Position numbers and translations under genes: made by a program | NCBI RefSeq assembly: GCF_018070345.1 | Contig: NZ_JAGPXX010000029.1 | Location: 1 to 64,000, forward strand | DNA from: Streptomyces sp. F63 | GTDB taxonomy: Bacteria > Actinomycetota > Actinomycetes > Streptomycetales > Streptomycetaceae | DNA length: 64,000 bases | Direction: 5' to 3' | The notes under the pieces: model-generated | Database searches by the model: none | What the model was told of the DNA's origin: nothing | The model's input: only the letters and a program-made list of their open reading frames with translations | Shown: in pieces, positions 35,164-44,049 of the stretch | Layout of the letters: each line of letters starts with the position of its first letter | Numbering within the stretch: position 1 is the first letter of the stretch

Positions 35164-35868
35164 ATGCGCAGCCTCACTTCGGCGTGTGCGGTGGCAGCGG
35201 CCGCGGCGGTCCTCCTGCTGCCGGCCTCCGCCGCGTACGCCACCCCGCCCGGTGACAACGGGACCGTCAAGATCCACGACGCCGAGACCGGCGAGGCGCT
35301 CGTCAAGAACGAGCCGCACGTCTGCGTCTTCTACCTCGACGCGTTCAAGTTCGACGCCGGCCAGCGGATCGAGTGGACGATCGTCGAGATGCCGCCCACG
35401 GGCACCCGGGGCACGGAGGCCGAGTCCGGCGTCCTGACCCTCGACGCCGCGGGGCACGGCCGCACGGACGATCTGGAGCTTCCCGACGGCCACTACAAGC
35501 TGCTCTGGAACTTCGCGGGCGAGAACGGCAAGGCCAAGCAGAAGGTCTTCCGGACGGACTGCGAGGACGGGGACGACGAGGAGAACGAGGGAGGTGACGG
35601 CGGGACGTCCGGTGGCCGGCCCTCCGGCGAGCCGTCGCAGGAGCCCTCGGAGGAGCCCGCCGGCGGGACGGGCGGAGAGACCGGCGAGCCGTCGAACGAG
35701 CCGACGGCCGCGGACACGGCCGGCCGCAATCCGTCGGACGGCGGCAAGGAGGACCTCGCCGAGACCGGTGCCTCCGCGGTCATCGGCACCTCCGCGGCCG
35801 CCCTGGTGCTGCTGGGCGCGGGCGGCGTGCTGCTGATGCGCCGCCGGGCGGCCCGCGGCGAGAACTGA
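35164..35868 (+). CDS. Sortase-anchored surface protein (LAETG motif)
   Basis: This 234-residue protein has an N-terminal signal peptide (MRSLTSACAVAAAAAVLLLP, cleavage near ASAAYA). A folded domain of about 120 residues carries two cysteines (HVCVFYLDAF, RTDCED). An acidic Pro/Ser/Glu-rich spacer (GEPSQEPSEEPAGG) comes next. The sorting signal is LAETGASAVIG, hydrophobic helix, then RRRAARGEN. LAxTG with an alanine is the Streptomyces class E sortase type. The domain resembles other Streptomyces wall proteins of unknown function. Confidence 0.88.
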   Translation: MRSLTSACAVAAAAAVLLLPASAAYATPPGDNGTVKIHDAETGEALVKNEPHVCVFYLDAFKFDAGQRIEWTIVEMPPTGTRGTEAESGVLTLDAAGHGRTDDLELPDGHYKLLWNFAGENGKAKQKVFRTDCEDGDDEENEGGDGGTSGGRPSGEPSQEPSEEPAGGTGGETGEPSNEPTAADTAGRNPSDGGKEDLAETGASAVIGTSAAALVLLGAGGVLLMRRRAARGEN

Positions 35869-35917
35869 CGGAGCACCGCCGGCGCACCGGTGCCGCCGGT
35901 TCCGGGGCCGGCCGGGC

Positions 35918-36442
35918 TCACCGCTCCGGTGACGCGGGCCGGCCGACCCGCCCGGCGGCCTCCCGCAGACGGGCGAACTCCTCCGCCATGGTCGCCGCCG
36001 TCCAGTGGGCGTTGAGGCCGCTCGGATTGGGGAGGGCCCAGATCCGCGTGCGGCCGATCACCCGGTCCTGCGGACCGATCACCGCCGCCCTGTCCCGGAA
36101 CGCCACCCGGTAGGCCGTGATCCCCAGCACCGCCAGCCAGCGCGGCTCGTACCGCAGGACCTTCTCCGCCAGCAGGCGGCCGCCCTCGCGCATCTCCTCG
36201 TCGCTCAGCTCGTCCGCCCGCGCCGAGGCGCGGGCGGCGACGTTGGTGATGCCGAGCCCGTGGTCGAGCAGTTCCCGCTCCTCGTCCGGCCGCAGCAGCC
36301 GCGGTGTGAAGCCGGAGGCGTGCAGCACCGGCCAGAAGCGGTTGCCCGGCCGGGCGAAGTGATGCCCGGTCGCCGCCGACATGAGTCCGGGGTTGATGCC
36401 GCAGAACAGCACCCGCAGGCCGCCGCCCCGCCCGGGGCTCAC
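35918..36442 (-). CDS. mug: Mismatch-specific uracil/thymine DNA glycosylase
   Basis: This 174-residue protein has the Mug/TDG motifs GINPGLMSAATGHHFARPGN (residues about 14-33) and ALPNPSGLNAHWT (about 136-148). It removes uracil or thymine from G:U and G:T mispairs. The ORF starts 6 bp after the purB stop codon, so both are probably cotranscribed from the purB promoter. Confidence 0.92.
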   Translation of the reverse strand: MSPGRGGGLRVLFCGINPGLMSAATGHHFARPGNRFWPVLHASGFTPRLLRPDEERELLDHGLGITNVAARASARADELSDEEMREGGRLLAEKVLRYEPRWLAVLGITAYRVAFRDRAAVIGPQDRVIGRTRIWALPNPSGLNAHWTAATMAEEFARLREAAGRVGRPASPER

Positions 36443-36448
36443 CGCGCG

Positions 36449-37882
36449 TCAGAGGATCGCTCCCGGGACGTAGGCGGCGGCCTCCGGACGCGCGGCCGTG
36501 ATGTCCTCGATCCGGGTGACGACCGCTGCCACCTGGTCCGCCGCCGCACCGGTGAAGGCGAGGCGGTCCGCCATCAGCGCGTCCAGCCGGGCGCGGTCCA
36601 GGGGGATGCGCTCGTCGCCCGCGAGCCGGTCGAGCAGTTCATTGCGCTCGGCGCCCTTCTCCCGCATCGCCAGTGCCGAGGCCACGGCGTGCTCCTTGAT
36701 GACCTCGTGCGCGGCCTCCCGGCCGACTCCGGCCCGCACGGCGCCCATGAGCACCTTGGTGGTGGCGAGGAAGGGCAGGTAGCGGTCGAGCTCGCGGGAG
36801 ACGACGGCGGGGAAGGCGCCGAACTCGTCGAGCACCGTGAGGAACGTCTCCAGCAGGCCGTCGAAGGCGAAGAAGGCGTCCGGGAGGGCCACCCGGCGCA
36901 CGACGGAGCAGGACACGTCGCCCTCGTTCCACTGGTCGCCCGCGAGCTCTCCCGTCATCGAGGCGTAGCCGCGCAGGATCACCATGAGGCCGTTGACGCG
37001 CTCGCAGGAACGGGTGTTCATCTTGTGCGGCATGGCGGAGGAGCCGACCTGGCCGGGTTTGAAGCCCTCCGTGACCAGCTCGTGCCCGGCCATCAGCCGG
37101 ATCGTCTTGGCGAGCGAGGAGGGCGCGGCGGCCAGCTGCACCAGCGCGGTCACGACGTCGTAGTCCAGTGAGCGCGGGTAGACCTGGCCGACCGAGGTGA
37201 AGGACCGGCCGAAGCCGAGGTGGCCGGCGACCCGCCGTTCCAGCTCGGACAGTTTCGCGGCATCGCCACCGAGGAGGTCGAGCATGTCCTGCGCGGTGCC
37301 GACCGGGCCCTTGACCCCGCGCAGCGGGTAGCGGGCGAGGAGATCCTCCAGCCGGCCGTACGCGACCAGCAGTTCGTCCGCCGCGGTCGCGAACCGCTTG
37401 CCGAGGGTGGTGGCCTGCGCGGCGACGTTGTGGGAACGGCCGGCGATCACCAGCTCGGCGTGCTCGGCGGCGAGCCGCCCCAGCCGTGCCAGCACGGAGA
37501 CCGCGCGGTCCCGGACCAGTTCCAGGGAGAGGCGGATCTGCAGCTGCTCGACGTTCTCGGTGAGGTCCCGGGAGGTCATGCCCTTGTGGACGTGCTCGTG
37601 CCCGGCGAGGGCGTTGAACTCCTCGATCCGGGCCTTCACGTCGTGCCGGGTGACCTTCTCGCGTTCCGCGATCGACGCCAGGTCCACCCGGTCGAGCACC
37701 CGCTCGTAGTCGGCGAGTGCCTGCTCCGGCACCTCGATGCCGAGGTCCTTCTGCGCACGGAGGACGGCCAGCCACAGCCGGCGCTCCAGCGTCACCTTGT
37801 ACTCGGGGGACCACAGGGCGGCGAGCTCCGCGGAGGCGTAGCGGCCGGCCAGAACGTTCGGAATGCGGGGCTTGGAGGTCAC
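36449..37882 (-). CDS. purB: Adenylosuccinate lyase
   Basis: This 477-residue enzyme of the fumarase/aspartase superfamily has the signature GSSAMPHKMNTRSCERVNG, TSRDLTENVEQLQIRLSLEL, and GRSHNVAAQATTLGKRF with the catalytic His region. It catalyses two steps in purine synthesis: SAICAR to AICAR, and adenylosuccinate to AMP. It uses a GTG start at 37882. mug follows after 6 bp. Confidence 0.95.
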   Translation of the reverse strand: MTSKPRIPNVLAGRYASAELAALWSPEYKVTLERRLWLAVLRAQKDLGIEVPEQALADYERVLDRVDLASIAEREKVTRHDVKARIEEFNALAGHEHVHKGMTSRDLTENVEQLQIRLSLELVRDRAVSVLARLGRLAAEHAELVIAGRSHNVAAQATTLGKRFATAADELLVAYGRLEDLLARYPLRGVKGPVGTAQDMLDLLGGDAAKLSELERRVAGHLGFGRSFTSVGQVYPRSLDYDVVTALVQLAAAPSSLAKTIRLMAGHELVTEGFKPGQVGSSAMPHKMNTRSCERVNGLMVILRGYASMTGELAGDQWNEGDVSCSVVRRVALPDAFFAFDGLLETFLTVLDEFGAFPAVVSRELDRYLPFLATTKVLMGAVRAGVGREAAHEVIKEHAVASALAMREKGAERNELLDRLAGDERIPLDRARLDALMADRLAFTGAAADQVAAVVTRIEDITAARPEAAAYVPGAIL

Positions 37883-37968
37883 GTGACGGCATTGTACGGG
37901 CCGGTCCGGCGGGACGTCCGCCCGCCTCCGCACGCCCCCGGCCCGGCGACCGCCGCCGCGGCGCCGGC

Positions 37969-38745
37969 TCAGAGTTCGTACGGGTAGGGCAGGAGATCGC
38001 CGCGTTTGGGCGCGAGCCCGTCACCGGAGGAGCGCCCGGTCAGCCGCCGGCCGATCCACGGCAGCAGATGCTCGCGGGCGAACCGCAGATCGCTGCTCCG
38101 CCGCCGGTACCAGCTCTCCGGTGCCACCGGCGGCAGCGGTTCGGTCCAGTCGCGGCGCGGCTCCAGGCCGATTGTCTGCCAGACGGCCTCGGACACCCGG
38201 CGGTGCCCCTCGGCGGTGAGGTGGAGCCGGTCGACGGCCCACAGCCGGGGGTCGCCCAGGGCACCGGAGCCGTAGAGGTCCACGACGAGGGCGCCGTGCG
38301 CGCCGGCCAGTTCGTCGATGAAGCCGAAGAGCTGTTCCATGCGGGGCCGGAAGCGCTCCATCACCGGCCCGTTCCGCCCGGGGCTGCGCATCAGCACCAG
38401 GCGGCCGCAGTTGGGCGCCAGCTTGGTGACGGCCTCTTCCAGCCGGGCGCGGACCAGGCCCATGTCGCACGCGGGGCGGAGGGCGTCGTTGAGTCCGCCG
38501 ACGAGGGTCACCAGGTCCGCGTTCATGGCGGCCGCCGCGTCCACCTGCTCGTCCACGATCTGGCCGATGAGTTTTCCGCGCACCGCCAGATTGGCGTAAC
38601 GGAAGCCGGGGGTCCGGGCGGCCAGGTCCGCCGCGAGGAGGTCGGCCCAGCCGCGGTAACTGCCGTCGGGCAGGCGGTCGGACATGCCCTCGGTGAAGGA
38701 GTCGCCCAGGGCGACAAAACTGGTGTAGGAGGCATTCATCTGCAT
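37969..38745 (-). CDS. SGNH/GDSL-type esterase or lipase
   Basis: This 258-residue SGNH hydrolase has block I FVALGDSFTEGMSD (catalytic Ser), the block II Gly in YANLAVRGKLIGQ, block III Asn in LVGGLNDALRP and block V WAVDRLHLTAEGH (catalytic Asp and His). There is no signal peptide, so it is probably cytoplasmic. The acyl substrate is unknown. The ATG at 38745 is chosen over an ATG two codons later on ribosome binding site spacing. Confidence 0.9.
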   Translation of the reverse strand: MQMNASYTSFVALGDSFTEGMSDRLPDGSYRGWADLLAADLAARTPGFRYANLAVRGKLIGQIVDEQVDAAAAMNADLVTLVGGLNDALRPACDMGLVRARLEEAVTKLAPNCGRLVLMRSPGRNGPVMERFRPRMEQLFGFIDELAGAHGALVVDLYGSGALGDPRLWAVDRLHLTAEGHRRVSEAVWQTIGLEPRRDWTEPLPPVAPESWYRRRSSDLRFAREHLLPWIGRRLTGRSSGDGLAPKRGDLLPYPYEL

Positions 38746-38979
38746 GACGCCGGAAATCCTACGCCCGGCCGGGACGGGGGAGGGGGCCGGTGGGGATGAG
38801 GCCCCGGTCACAGCGGGGCGCGCGATACGGGGCTATGGTCGCCCGACCGGTACCGGTATGGGTGCTGTTCGGCGGCTCCGTGCCGTATCCGGTCCCGTTC
38901 CCGTCTTCGTCCCGCCGTCTTCGTCCCGCCGTCCCGTGGCGCGGGGCCGGGCGGGACCCCTCGGCAAGGAGTGTGCGCA

Positions 38980-39117
38980 ATGACCGCTGCCGCTGTCGCG
39001 GCCGCCCGTACCGGCGGACCGCCGGACGACGACCACCACCCGCTGCTGGAGCACGTCGCGGGGTGGGTTCTCACGATCCTGCTGGCAGTGCTCATCGCGC
39101 GATTCGGTCCGCTCTGA
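38980..39117 (+). CDS. 45-residue single-helix membrane protein
   Basis: A short ORF reads MTAAAVAAARTGGPPDDD, HHPLLEHVAGW and VLTILLAVLIARFGPL. The acidic-His N-terminus precedes one membrane helix at the C-terminus. The ribosome binding site AAGGAG lies 8 nt before the ATG, near ideal. Function is unknown. It could be a small membrane modulator. Confidence 0.65.
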   Translation: MTAAAVAAARTGGPPDDDHHPLLEHVAGWVLTILLAVLIARFGPL

Positions 39118-39185
39118 GACCGGAATGATCGGGTCTGCCCGGTTCTGGTTGGTAGGGCGTCCGGAACAGATCGGTCATCAACGCT

Positions 39186-39228
39186 TTACTTCCCGGTAAA
39201 CGCATTTTATTGTTTTACGCGGAAGTAA
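39186..39228. promoter_or_regulatory. AT-rich palindrome upstream of an anti-sigma-type ATPase gene
   Basis: Arms TTACTTCCCGGTAAAC and GTTTTACGCGGAAGTAA are complementary apart from two or three bases, with a loop ATTTTATT. This is one of the most AT-rich spots of the window, 145 bp upstream of the ATP-binding gene. It may be an operator, a terminator for the small gene at 38980, or an RNA hairpin. Confidence 0.5.
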
Positions 39229-39372
39229 CCCGCAGCTGCCGTCTGCCCGGACGCACCCGGGGGAACGGCCGCGCGGAAGCCTCGCAGCGTCGCGAACCTT
39301 CCCGTGCCGCACACGGCACGCTCGATCCGCTGAGCCCCTGTCGTCGGACAGCCGGGCCGTAGTGGAGACCCC

Positions 39373-39909
39373 ATGCACCACCCGCACCCGCGTGGGCCGG
39401 CGGAGGCCACACTGCCTCACCCGGCCCATGTGCCCGTGTGCCGCCCGGCCTCCGAGCCGGCGGTGCCCGAGCCCGTCACCGGCCGGGCCGGCCCCTGGCC
39501 GCTGCCGCGGTCGGGCGAGGCGTGCGCGCTCGCCCGCAGGGCCGTGCGGCACACCCTGTCCCGCTGGGGACTCGGCGACCTCGCCGACACCGCGGAACTC
39601 CTGGTCAGCGAACTCGTCGCCAATGCGCTGCGGCACGCGCAGGGCCCCGTCCACCTGACCCTCGTCCGGGGTGCCTCGGTCTGCTGCCAGGTCGGTGACG
39701 GAAGCCGGGAACTGCCCCGGGTCCGCCGCGCCACCGCGGACGACGAACACGGCCGCGGCATGTCGATGGTCGACCTGATGGCCTGCGACTGGGGCGCGGA
39801 CCGCACCCCCTGGGGCAAGGAAGTCTGGTTCTCCCTCCCGGCCCCGGCCGCTCCTCTTCCGGCCGCCGTCGTGCCGGCCCCGGCGCCGCCCGCGGACGAG
39901 CGGGACTGA
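39373..39909 (+). CDS. Anti-sigma-type histidine-kinase-like ATP-binding protein
   Basis: This 178-residue protein has an HATPase_c_2 domain. The N-box is in AELLVSELVANALRHA (residues about 75-90), the G1-like region is VCCQVGDGSRELP and the G2 region is DEHGRGMSMVDLMACDWG. These small Streptomyces proteins resemble SpoIIAB/RsbW anti-sigma kinases but often lack a neighbouring sigma factor, as here. The Pro/Ala C-terminal tail is not conserved. The upstream palindrome may control it. Confidence 0.88.
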   Translation: MHHPHPRGPAEATLPHPAHVPVCRPASEPAVPEPVTGRAGPWPLPRSGEACALARRAVRHTLSRWGLGDLADTAELLVSELVANALRHAQGPVHLTLVRGASVCCQVGDGSRELPRVRRATADDEHGRGMSMVDLMACDWGADRTPWGKEVWFSLPAPAAPLPAAVVPAPAPPADERD

Positions 39910-40047
39910 GTACGGACGCCGGGAGCCCGTGCCGGCTCCCGTGAGGGCCGGGCCGGGCCACCGCGGCGGCACGCGCGCCCGCGGCCCTCCGAGTGCGACC
40001 GGGACCCCCGGGCGCCCGGACCCCTCCGGCCGAGCCGGCCTCCGTGA

Positions 40048-41064
40048 TCAGGCGGGCGTGCGGCCGACCAGCTCCCGCAGGACGTCCTCCATGGTGACGA
40101 GGCCGGCCAGCTTGCCGTCCGCCCCGATCACCGCGGCCAGATGCGTACTGGAACTCCGCATCGCGCCCAGGGCGTCGTCCAGCGGCGTCTCGGCCCGGAC
40201 CCGGGCGATCGGCCGCATCGCCGCCACGGGGAAGGGCAGATCCCGCGGCCGGGCGTCCAGCGCGTCCTTCACGTGCAGGTAGCCCAGGATCCGGAGGCCG
40301 GAGTCCACCACCGGGAAGCGGGAGAACCCCGACTCCCATGCCAGGGTCTCCAGACCCTCCGGCGTGATGCCGAGCGGGGCGGCGACCACGTTGGCCACCG
40401 GCTTGACGACCTCCCGCACGGGCCGGCGGCCGAGCTCCAGGGCGTCCCGCAGGCGCTCCGTGGACCGCTTGTCCAGCAGCCCCGCCTCACGGGAGTCGGC
40501 CACCATCCGGGCCAGCTCGTCGTCCGAGAACGTGGCCGCGACCTCGTTCTTCGGCTCCACGCGCAGCAGCTTCAGCAGCGCGTTGGCGAAGGCGTTGACG
40601 GTGAAGATCACCGGGCGGAGCGCCCGGGAGAGGGCCACCATCGGCGGGCCCAGGAGCAGCGCGGTCCGCACCGGTGCGGCGAGCGCGACGTTCTTCGGCA
40701 CCATCTCGCCGAAGAGCATGTGCAGATACGTCGCCGCCGCCAGGGCGATGACGAAGGAGATGGGATGCACCAGGCCGTGCGGCACGCCCACCGCGTCGAA
40801 CAGCGGTTCCAGCAGATGGGCGATCGCCGGCTCGGCGACCACACCCAGGACCAGCGTGCACAGCGTGATACCGAGCTGCGCGGCGGCCATCAGCGCCGAG
40901 ACGTGCTGCAGTCCCCACAGCACGCTCGTGGCGCGCCGGTCGCCCTCCTCGGCGAGCGGTTCCACCTGGCTGCGCCGGACCGAGATCATCGCGAACTCGG
41001 CACCGACGAAGAAGGCGTTCAGGATCAGCGTGAGCAGACCCACGAACAGCTGGATCGCGGTCAT
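40048..41064 (-). CDS. CNNM-type membrane protein with CBS pair (hemolysin/CorC family)
   Basis: This 338-residue protein has an N-terminal DUF21/CNNM transmembrane domain (LFVGLLTLILNAFFVGAEFA, MLFGEMVPKNVALA) followed by two CBS domains (WESGFSRFPVVDSGLRILGY, HLAAVIGADGKLAGLVTMED). The family includes Mg2+ exporters and CorC-like proteins. It lacks the C-terminal transporter-associated domain that its upstream partner has. Its start overlaps the partner's stop by 4 nt, so both are translated together. Confidence 0.9.
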   Translation of the reverse strand: MTAIQLFVGLLTLILNAFFVGAEFAMISVRRSQVEPLAEEGDRRATSVLWGLQHVSALMAAAQLGITLCTLVLGVVAEPAIAHLLEPLFDAVGVPHGLVHPISFVIALAAATYLHMLFGEMVPKNVALAAPVRTALLLGPPMVALSRALRPVIFTVNAFANALLKLLRVEPKNEVAATFSDDELARMVADSREAGLLDKRSTERLRDALELGRRPVREVVKPVANVVAAPLGITPEGLETLAWESGFSRFPVVDSGLRILGYLHVKDALDARPRDLPFPVAAMRPIARVRAETPLDDALGAMRSSSTHLAAVIGADGKLAGLVTMEDVLRELVGRTPA

Positions 41065-42404
41065 CGGGCGGCCTCCTCGTGGTGCTGCTCACCGTGCTCG
41101 GGCAGGGGGGCGTGCAGCAGCACGCGCGCCGCCCGGCGGCCCGACGCGTCCACCACGTCGACCTGCCAGCCGGCGACCTCCAGCCGGTCGCCCTCGGCCG
41201 GTATCCGGCCGAGCTCCGTGGCGACCAGCCCGGCCAGGGTCTCGTACGGCCCCTCGGGGGCGCGCAGGCCGATCGTCTCCAGCTGGTCGGTCCGGGCCGC
41301 GCCGTCCGCCGCGTAGAGCGCCCGGCCCTCCTCGTCGGTGCCGGCCGGCGCCAGGTCGGGCGCCTCCAGGGGGTCGTGCTCGTCCCGGACCTCGCCGACG
41401 ACCTCCTCGACGATGTCCTCCAGGGTGACGACACCGGCGGTGCCGCCGTACTCGTCGATGACGACGGCCATGCTGCGCTTGCCGGAGAGCCGGTCGAGCA
41501 GCCGGTCCACCGTCAGCGACTCCGGGACGAGCAGCGGCTCGCGCAGCAGCTCGGTCACCGGGTGGCGCGCCCGGCGCCCGGCCGGAACCGCCAGGACATC
41601 CTTGATGTGCGCGATGCCGACGACCGTGTCGAGGCTGCCCCGGTAGACGGGGAAGCGGGAGAGACCCGTGGCGCGGGTGGCATTGGCGACGTCCTCCGCG
41701 GTGGCCTGCACGTCGAGGGCCATGACCTGCACGCGTGGCGTCATGACGTTCTCGGCGCTCAGCTCGGAGAGGTTCAGTGTCCGCACGAACAGCTCGGCCG
41801 TGTCGGGCTCCAGGGCCCCCTCCCTGGCGGAGTGCCGGGCCAGGGCCACCAGCTCCTGCGGGCCGCGCGCGGACGCCAGCTCCTCGGCCGGCTCCAGGCC
41901 CATCCGGCGGACGAGGCGGTTGGCGGAGTTGTTGAGATGGCTGATGAGCGGGCGGAAGGCCGCGCTGAACACGCGCTGCGGCGTGGCGACGGCCTTCGCC
42001 ACCGGCAGCGGGCTGGAGATCGCCCAGTTCTTGGGGACCAGCTCGCCGACCACCATCAGGACCACGGTCGACACGGCCGTACCGGTGACGAGGGCGACGG
42101 AGCCCACGGCCCCCTCGGGGACCCCGGCGGCGGTGAGCGGTCCGCGCAGCAGCGCCGCGATGGACGGCTCGGCGAGCATACCGATGACCAGGTTGGTGAC
42201 GGTGATGCCGAGCTGGGCGCCGGAGAGCTGGAAGGTCAGATTGCGGACGGCCTTGAGGGCGCTCTCCGCACCCCGCTCACCGTTCTCGGCCGCCTGTTCC
42301 AGGCTGCCGCGCTCCAGGGTGGTCAGCGAGAACTCCGCCGCGACGAAGGCACCGCACGCCAGGGACAGGAGGAGCGCCAGGGCGAGAAGCAGCAATTCGA
42401 TCAT
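41061..42404 (-). CDS. CNNM/CBS membrane protein with C-terminal CorC_HlyC domain
   Basis: This 447-residue protein has a DUF21 domain (LACGAFVAAEFSLTTLERG, MVVGELVPKNWAISSPLPVA), a CBS pair (RATGLSRFPVYRGSLDTVVG, MAVVIDEYGGTAGVVTLEDI) and a CorC_HlyC transporter-associated domain (residues about 350-430, ETLAGLVATELGRIPAEGD). It is probably a divalent-cation transporter or its regulator. The ATG at 42404 is preferred over a GTG three codons upstream because GGGGGAGG is 8 nt before the ATG. First gene of a two-gene unit with a leader of about 200 nt. Confidence 0.9.
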   Translation of the reverse strand: MIELLLLALALLLSLACGAFVAAEFSLTTLERGSLEQAAENGERGAESALKAVRNLTFQLSGAQLGITVTNLVIGMLAEPSIAALLRGPLTAAGVPEGAVGSVALVTGTAVSTVVLMVVGELVPKNWAISSPLPVAKAVATPQRVFSAAFRPLISHLNNSANRLVRRMGLEPAEELASARGPQELVALARHSAREGALEPDTAELFVRTLNLSELSAENVMTPRVQVMALDVQATAEDVANATRATGLSRFPVYRGSLDTVVGIAHIKDVLAVPAGRRARHPVTELLREPLLVPESLTVDRLLDRLSGKRSMAVVIDEYGGTAGVVTLEDIVEEVVGEVRDEHDPLEAPDLAPAGTDEEGRALYAADGAARTDQLETIGLRAPEGPYETLAGLVATELGRIPAEGDRLEVAGWQVDVVDASGRRAARVLLHAPLPEHGEQHHEEAAR

Positions 42405-42615
42405 CGGGTTCACCTCCCCCCATGGTGGGCCGGGGAACGGAGGATCGCGCGATGGTCGCTACTGGGAGGCTCGCCCATGGGCGGACGCTCACACCTTTCG
42501 TCATGCGGAGGCGGGGCCGCGAGGCCCGGGGGACCACCATAGTAAAGGCTCAGCAAAACGGCGGGCGAAGCGGCAGTGCACGCGCTCGGTCGTCGACCGC
42601 TCCGCCGAGATGAGA

Positions 42616-43044
42616 TCAGGGGTGGGGCAGCGGCTTCACCCAGCGCCGCCACTGGTCCTGCCGCCGGTAGCCGGCAGCGGCCCAGGCCCGGTGGGCGCGT
42701 GCGTTCGCCTCCAGCACCATGGCGTCGGCCCGCCGGCCGCCGAGCGCCGCGAACCGCTGCTCGGCGGCCCGCAGCAGGGCGGTCGCCACGCCCTGCCGGC
42801 GATGTGCGGGGAGGACGGCGAGACGGTACAGGCTGCACCGCCAGCCGTCGTAGCCGGCTATGACGGACCCCACGAGACGGCCCGCCGACTCGGCCAGGAG
42901 CAGGGCTCCGGGGTCCCGTGCGATGAGCCCGGTCACCCCTGTCTCGTCGTCGCTGACGCTCGTCCCCTCGGCTGCCGCCTTCCAGAAGGCCAGCACGTCG
43001 GCGGCGTCGGACGGACGGGCGGTGCGGATTTCCACATCGGTCAT
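42616..43044 (-). CDS. GNAT-family N-acetyltransferase
   Basis: This 142-residue protein has GNAT motif A LYRLAVLPAHRRQGVATALL (acetyl-CoA pyrophosphate loop RRQGVA) and motif B AMVLEANARAHRAWAAAGY. It is a single-domain acetyltransferase of unknown acceptor. ATG start at 43044. The C-terminal WRRWVKPLPHP is family-typical. Confidence 0.88.
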   Translation of the reverse strand: MTDVEIRTARPSDAADVLAFWKAAAEGTSVSDDETGVTGLIARDPGALLLAESAGRLVGSVIAGYDGWRCSLYRLAVLPAHRRQGVATALLRAAEQRFAALGGRRADAMVLEANARAHRAWAAAGYRRQDQWRRWVKPLPHP

Positions 43045-43127
43045 GACCGGCAGCGAAGCATGCCGGCGGGTGCCCGGGCCACGTGATTCCGCGGACCGGG
43101 ACGTGGCCGTCCGCCGCGCCCGGGGGC

Positions 43128-43937
43128 TCAGGCCCCCGCGCCGCCGCCCTCGGCGGGCGGCGGCGGGCCCGGGGTGAAGAGGCGCATCCGCTGCAGTACC
43201 CGCTCGGCGGTCGGCTCCGTCATCTCGTCGACGATGCGGCCGTCGGCCAGGAACAGCACCCGGTCGGCGAAGGCGGCCGCGTTCGGGTCGTGGGTGACCA
43301 TCACCACCGTCTGCCCGAGCTCGTCCACGGCCTCGCGCAGAAAGCGCAGGACCTCCCGGCCGCTCCGGGAGTCCAGGTTCCCGGTCGGCTCGTCCGCGAA
43401 GATCAGTTCGGGGCGGGAGGCCAGGGCCCGCGCGCAGGCCACCCGCTGCTGCTGGCCGCCGGAGAGCTGGGACGGGCGGTGCGAGAGCCGGTCCCGCAGG
43501 CGCAGGGTGTCGATCACCCGGTCGAGCCAGGCCCGGTCGGGCTTGCGGCCGGCGATGTCCATCGGCAGCGTGATGTTCTCGGCCGCCGTCAGCGTCGGCA
43601 GCAGGTTGAACGACTGGAACATGAAGCCGACCCGGTCCCGCCGCAGCCGGGTGAGATCCCGTTCCCTGAGCCCGGTGATCTCCGTGCCGCCCAGCCAGAC
43701 CCGGCCCGCCGAGACGGAGTCCAGCCCGGCCAGGCAGTGCATCAGTGTGGACTTGCCGGAGCCGGAGGGGCCCATCACCGCCGTGAACCGGCCCCGTTCG
43801 ATCGTCACGTCCACGGCGTCCACGGCGATCACCGTCGTCTCGCCGGAACCGTAGGCCTTGGTGAGCGCCTCGGCCCGCGCGGCCGGGGGCCGTCCGTCCG
43901 CGGCGTCGCGGGTGGTCTCCTGTGCAAGGGTGGGCAT
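43128..43937 (-). CDS. ABC transporter ATPase, MacB/LolD type, without a permease
   Basis: This 269-residue ABC ATPase has Walker A GPSGSGKSTLMHCLAG, Q-loop FMFQSFNLLP, signature LSGGQQQRVACARALA, Walker B LIFADEPTGNLDS and H-loop VMVTHDPNAAAF. The sequence is of the LolD/MacB/FtsE type, which works with FtsX-like permeases. No permease gene lies on either side: a GNAT gene follows and an antitoxin-like gene is divergent. The permease must be elsewhere or lost. Confidence 0.92.
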   Translation of the reverse strand: MPTLAQETTRDAADGRPPAARAEALTKAYGSGETTVIAVDAVDVTIERGRFTAVMGPSGSGKSTLMHCLAGLDSVSAGRVWLGGTEITGLRERDLTRLRRDRVGFMFQSFNLLPTLTAAENITLPMDIAGRKPDRAWLDRVIDTLRLRDRLSHRPSQLSGGQQQRVACARALASRPELIFADEPTGNLDSRSGREVLRFLREAVDELGQTVVMVTHDPNAAAFADRVLFLADGRIVDEMTEPTAERVLQRMRLFTPGPPPPAEGGGAGA

Positions 43938-44013
43938 GGCCGCCTCCCGTCTCGGTGTGGCGTCCCCCGGGGGGCTTCCGAGGGTAGGGGGCCGCGGGGC
44001 GGGCCGGTACCCC

Positions 44014-44043
44014 TTGCCGATGATAGCGGATAAGTGCTAGCTT
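44014..44043 (+). promoter_or_regulatory. Promoter candidate for a leaderless TA-like operon
   Basis: TTGCCG (44014-44019) and TAGCTT (44038-44043) are separated by 18 bp and end 6 nt before the GTG at 44050. The only purine-rich GGGAGG abuts the start codon, too near to act as a ribosome binding site. The transcript probably starts at or very near the GTG. Confidence 0.5.
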
Positions 44044-44049
44044 GGGAGG

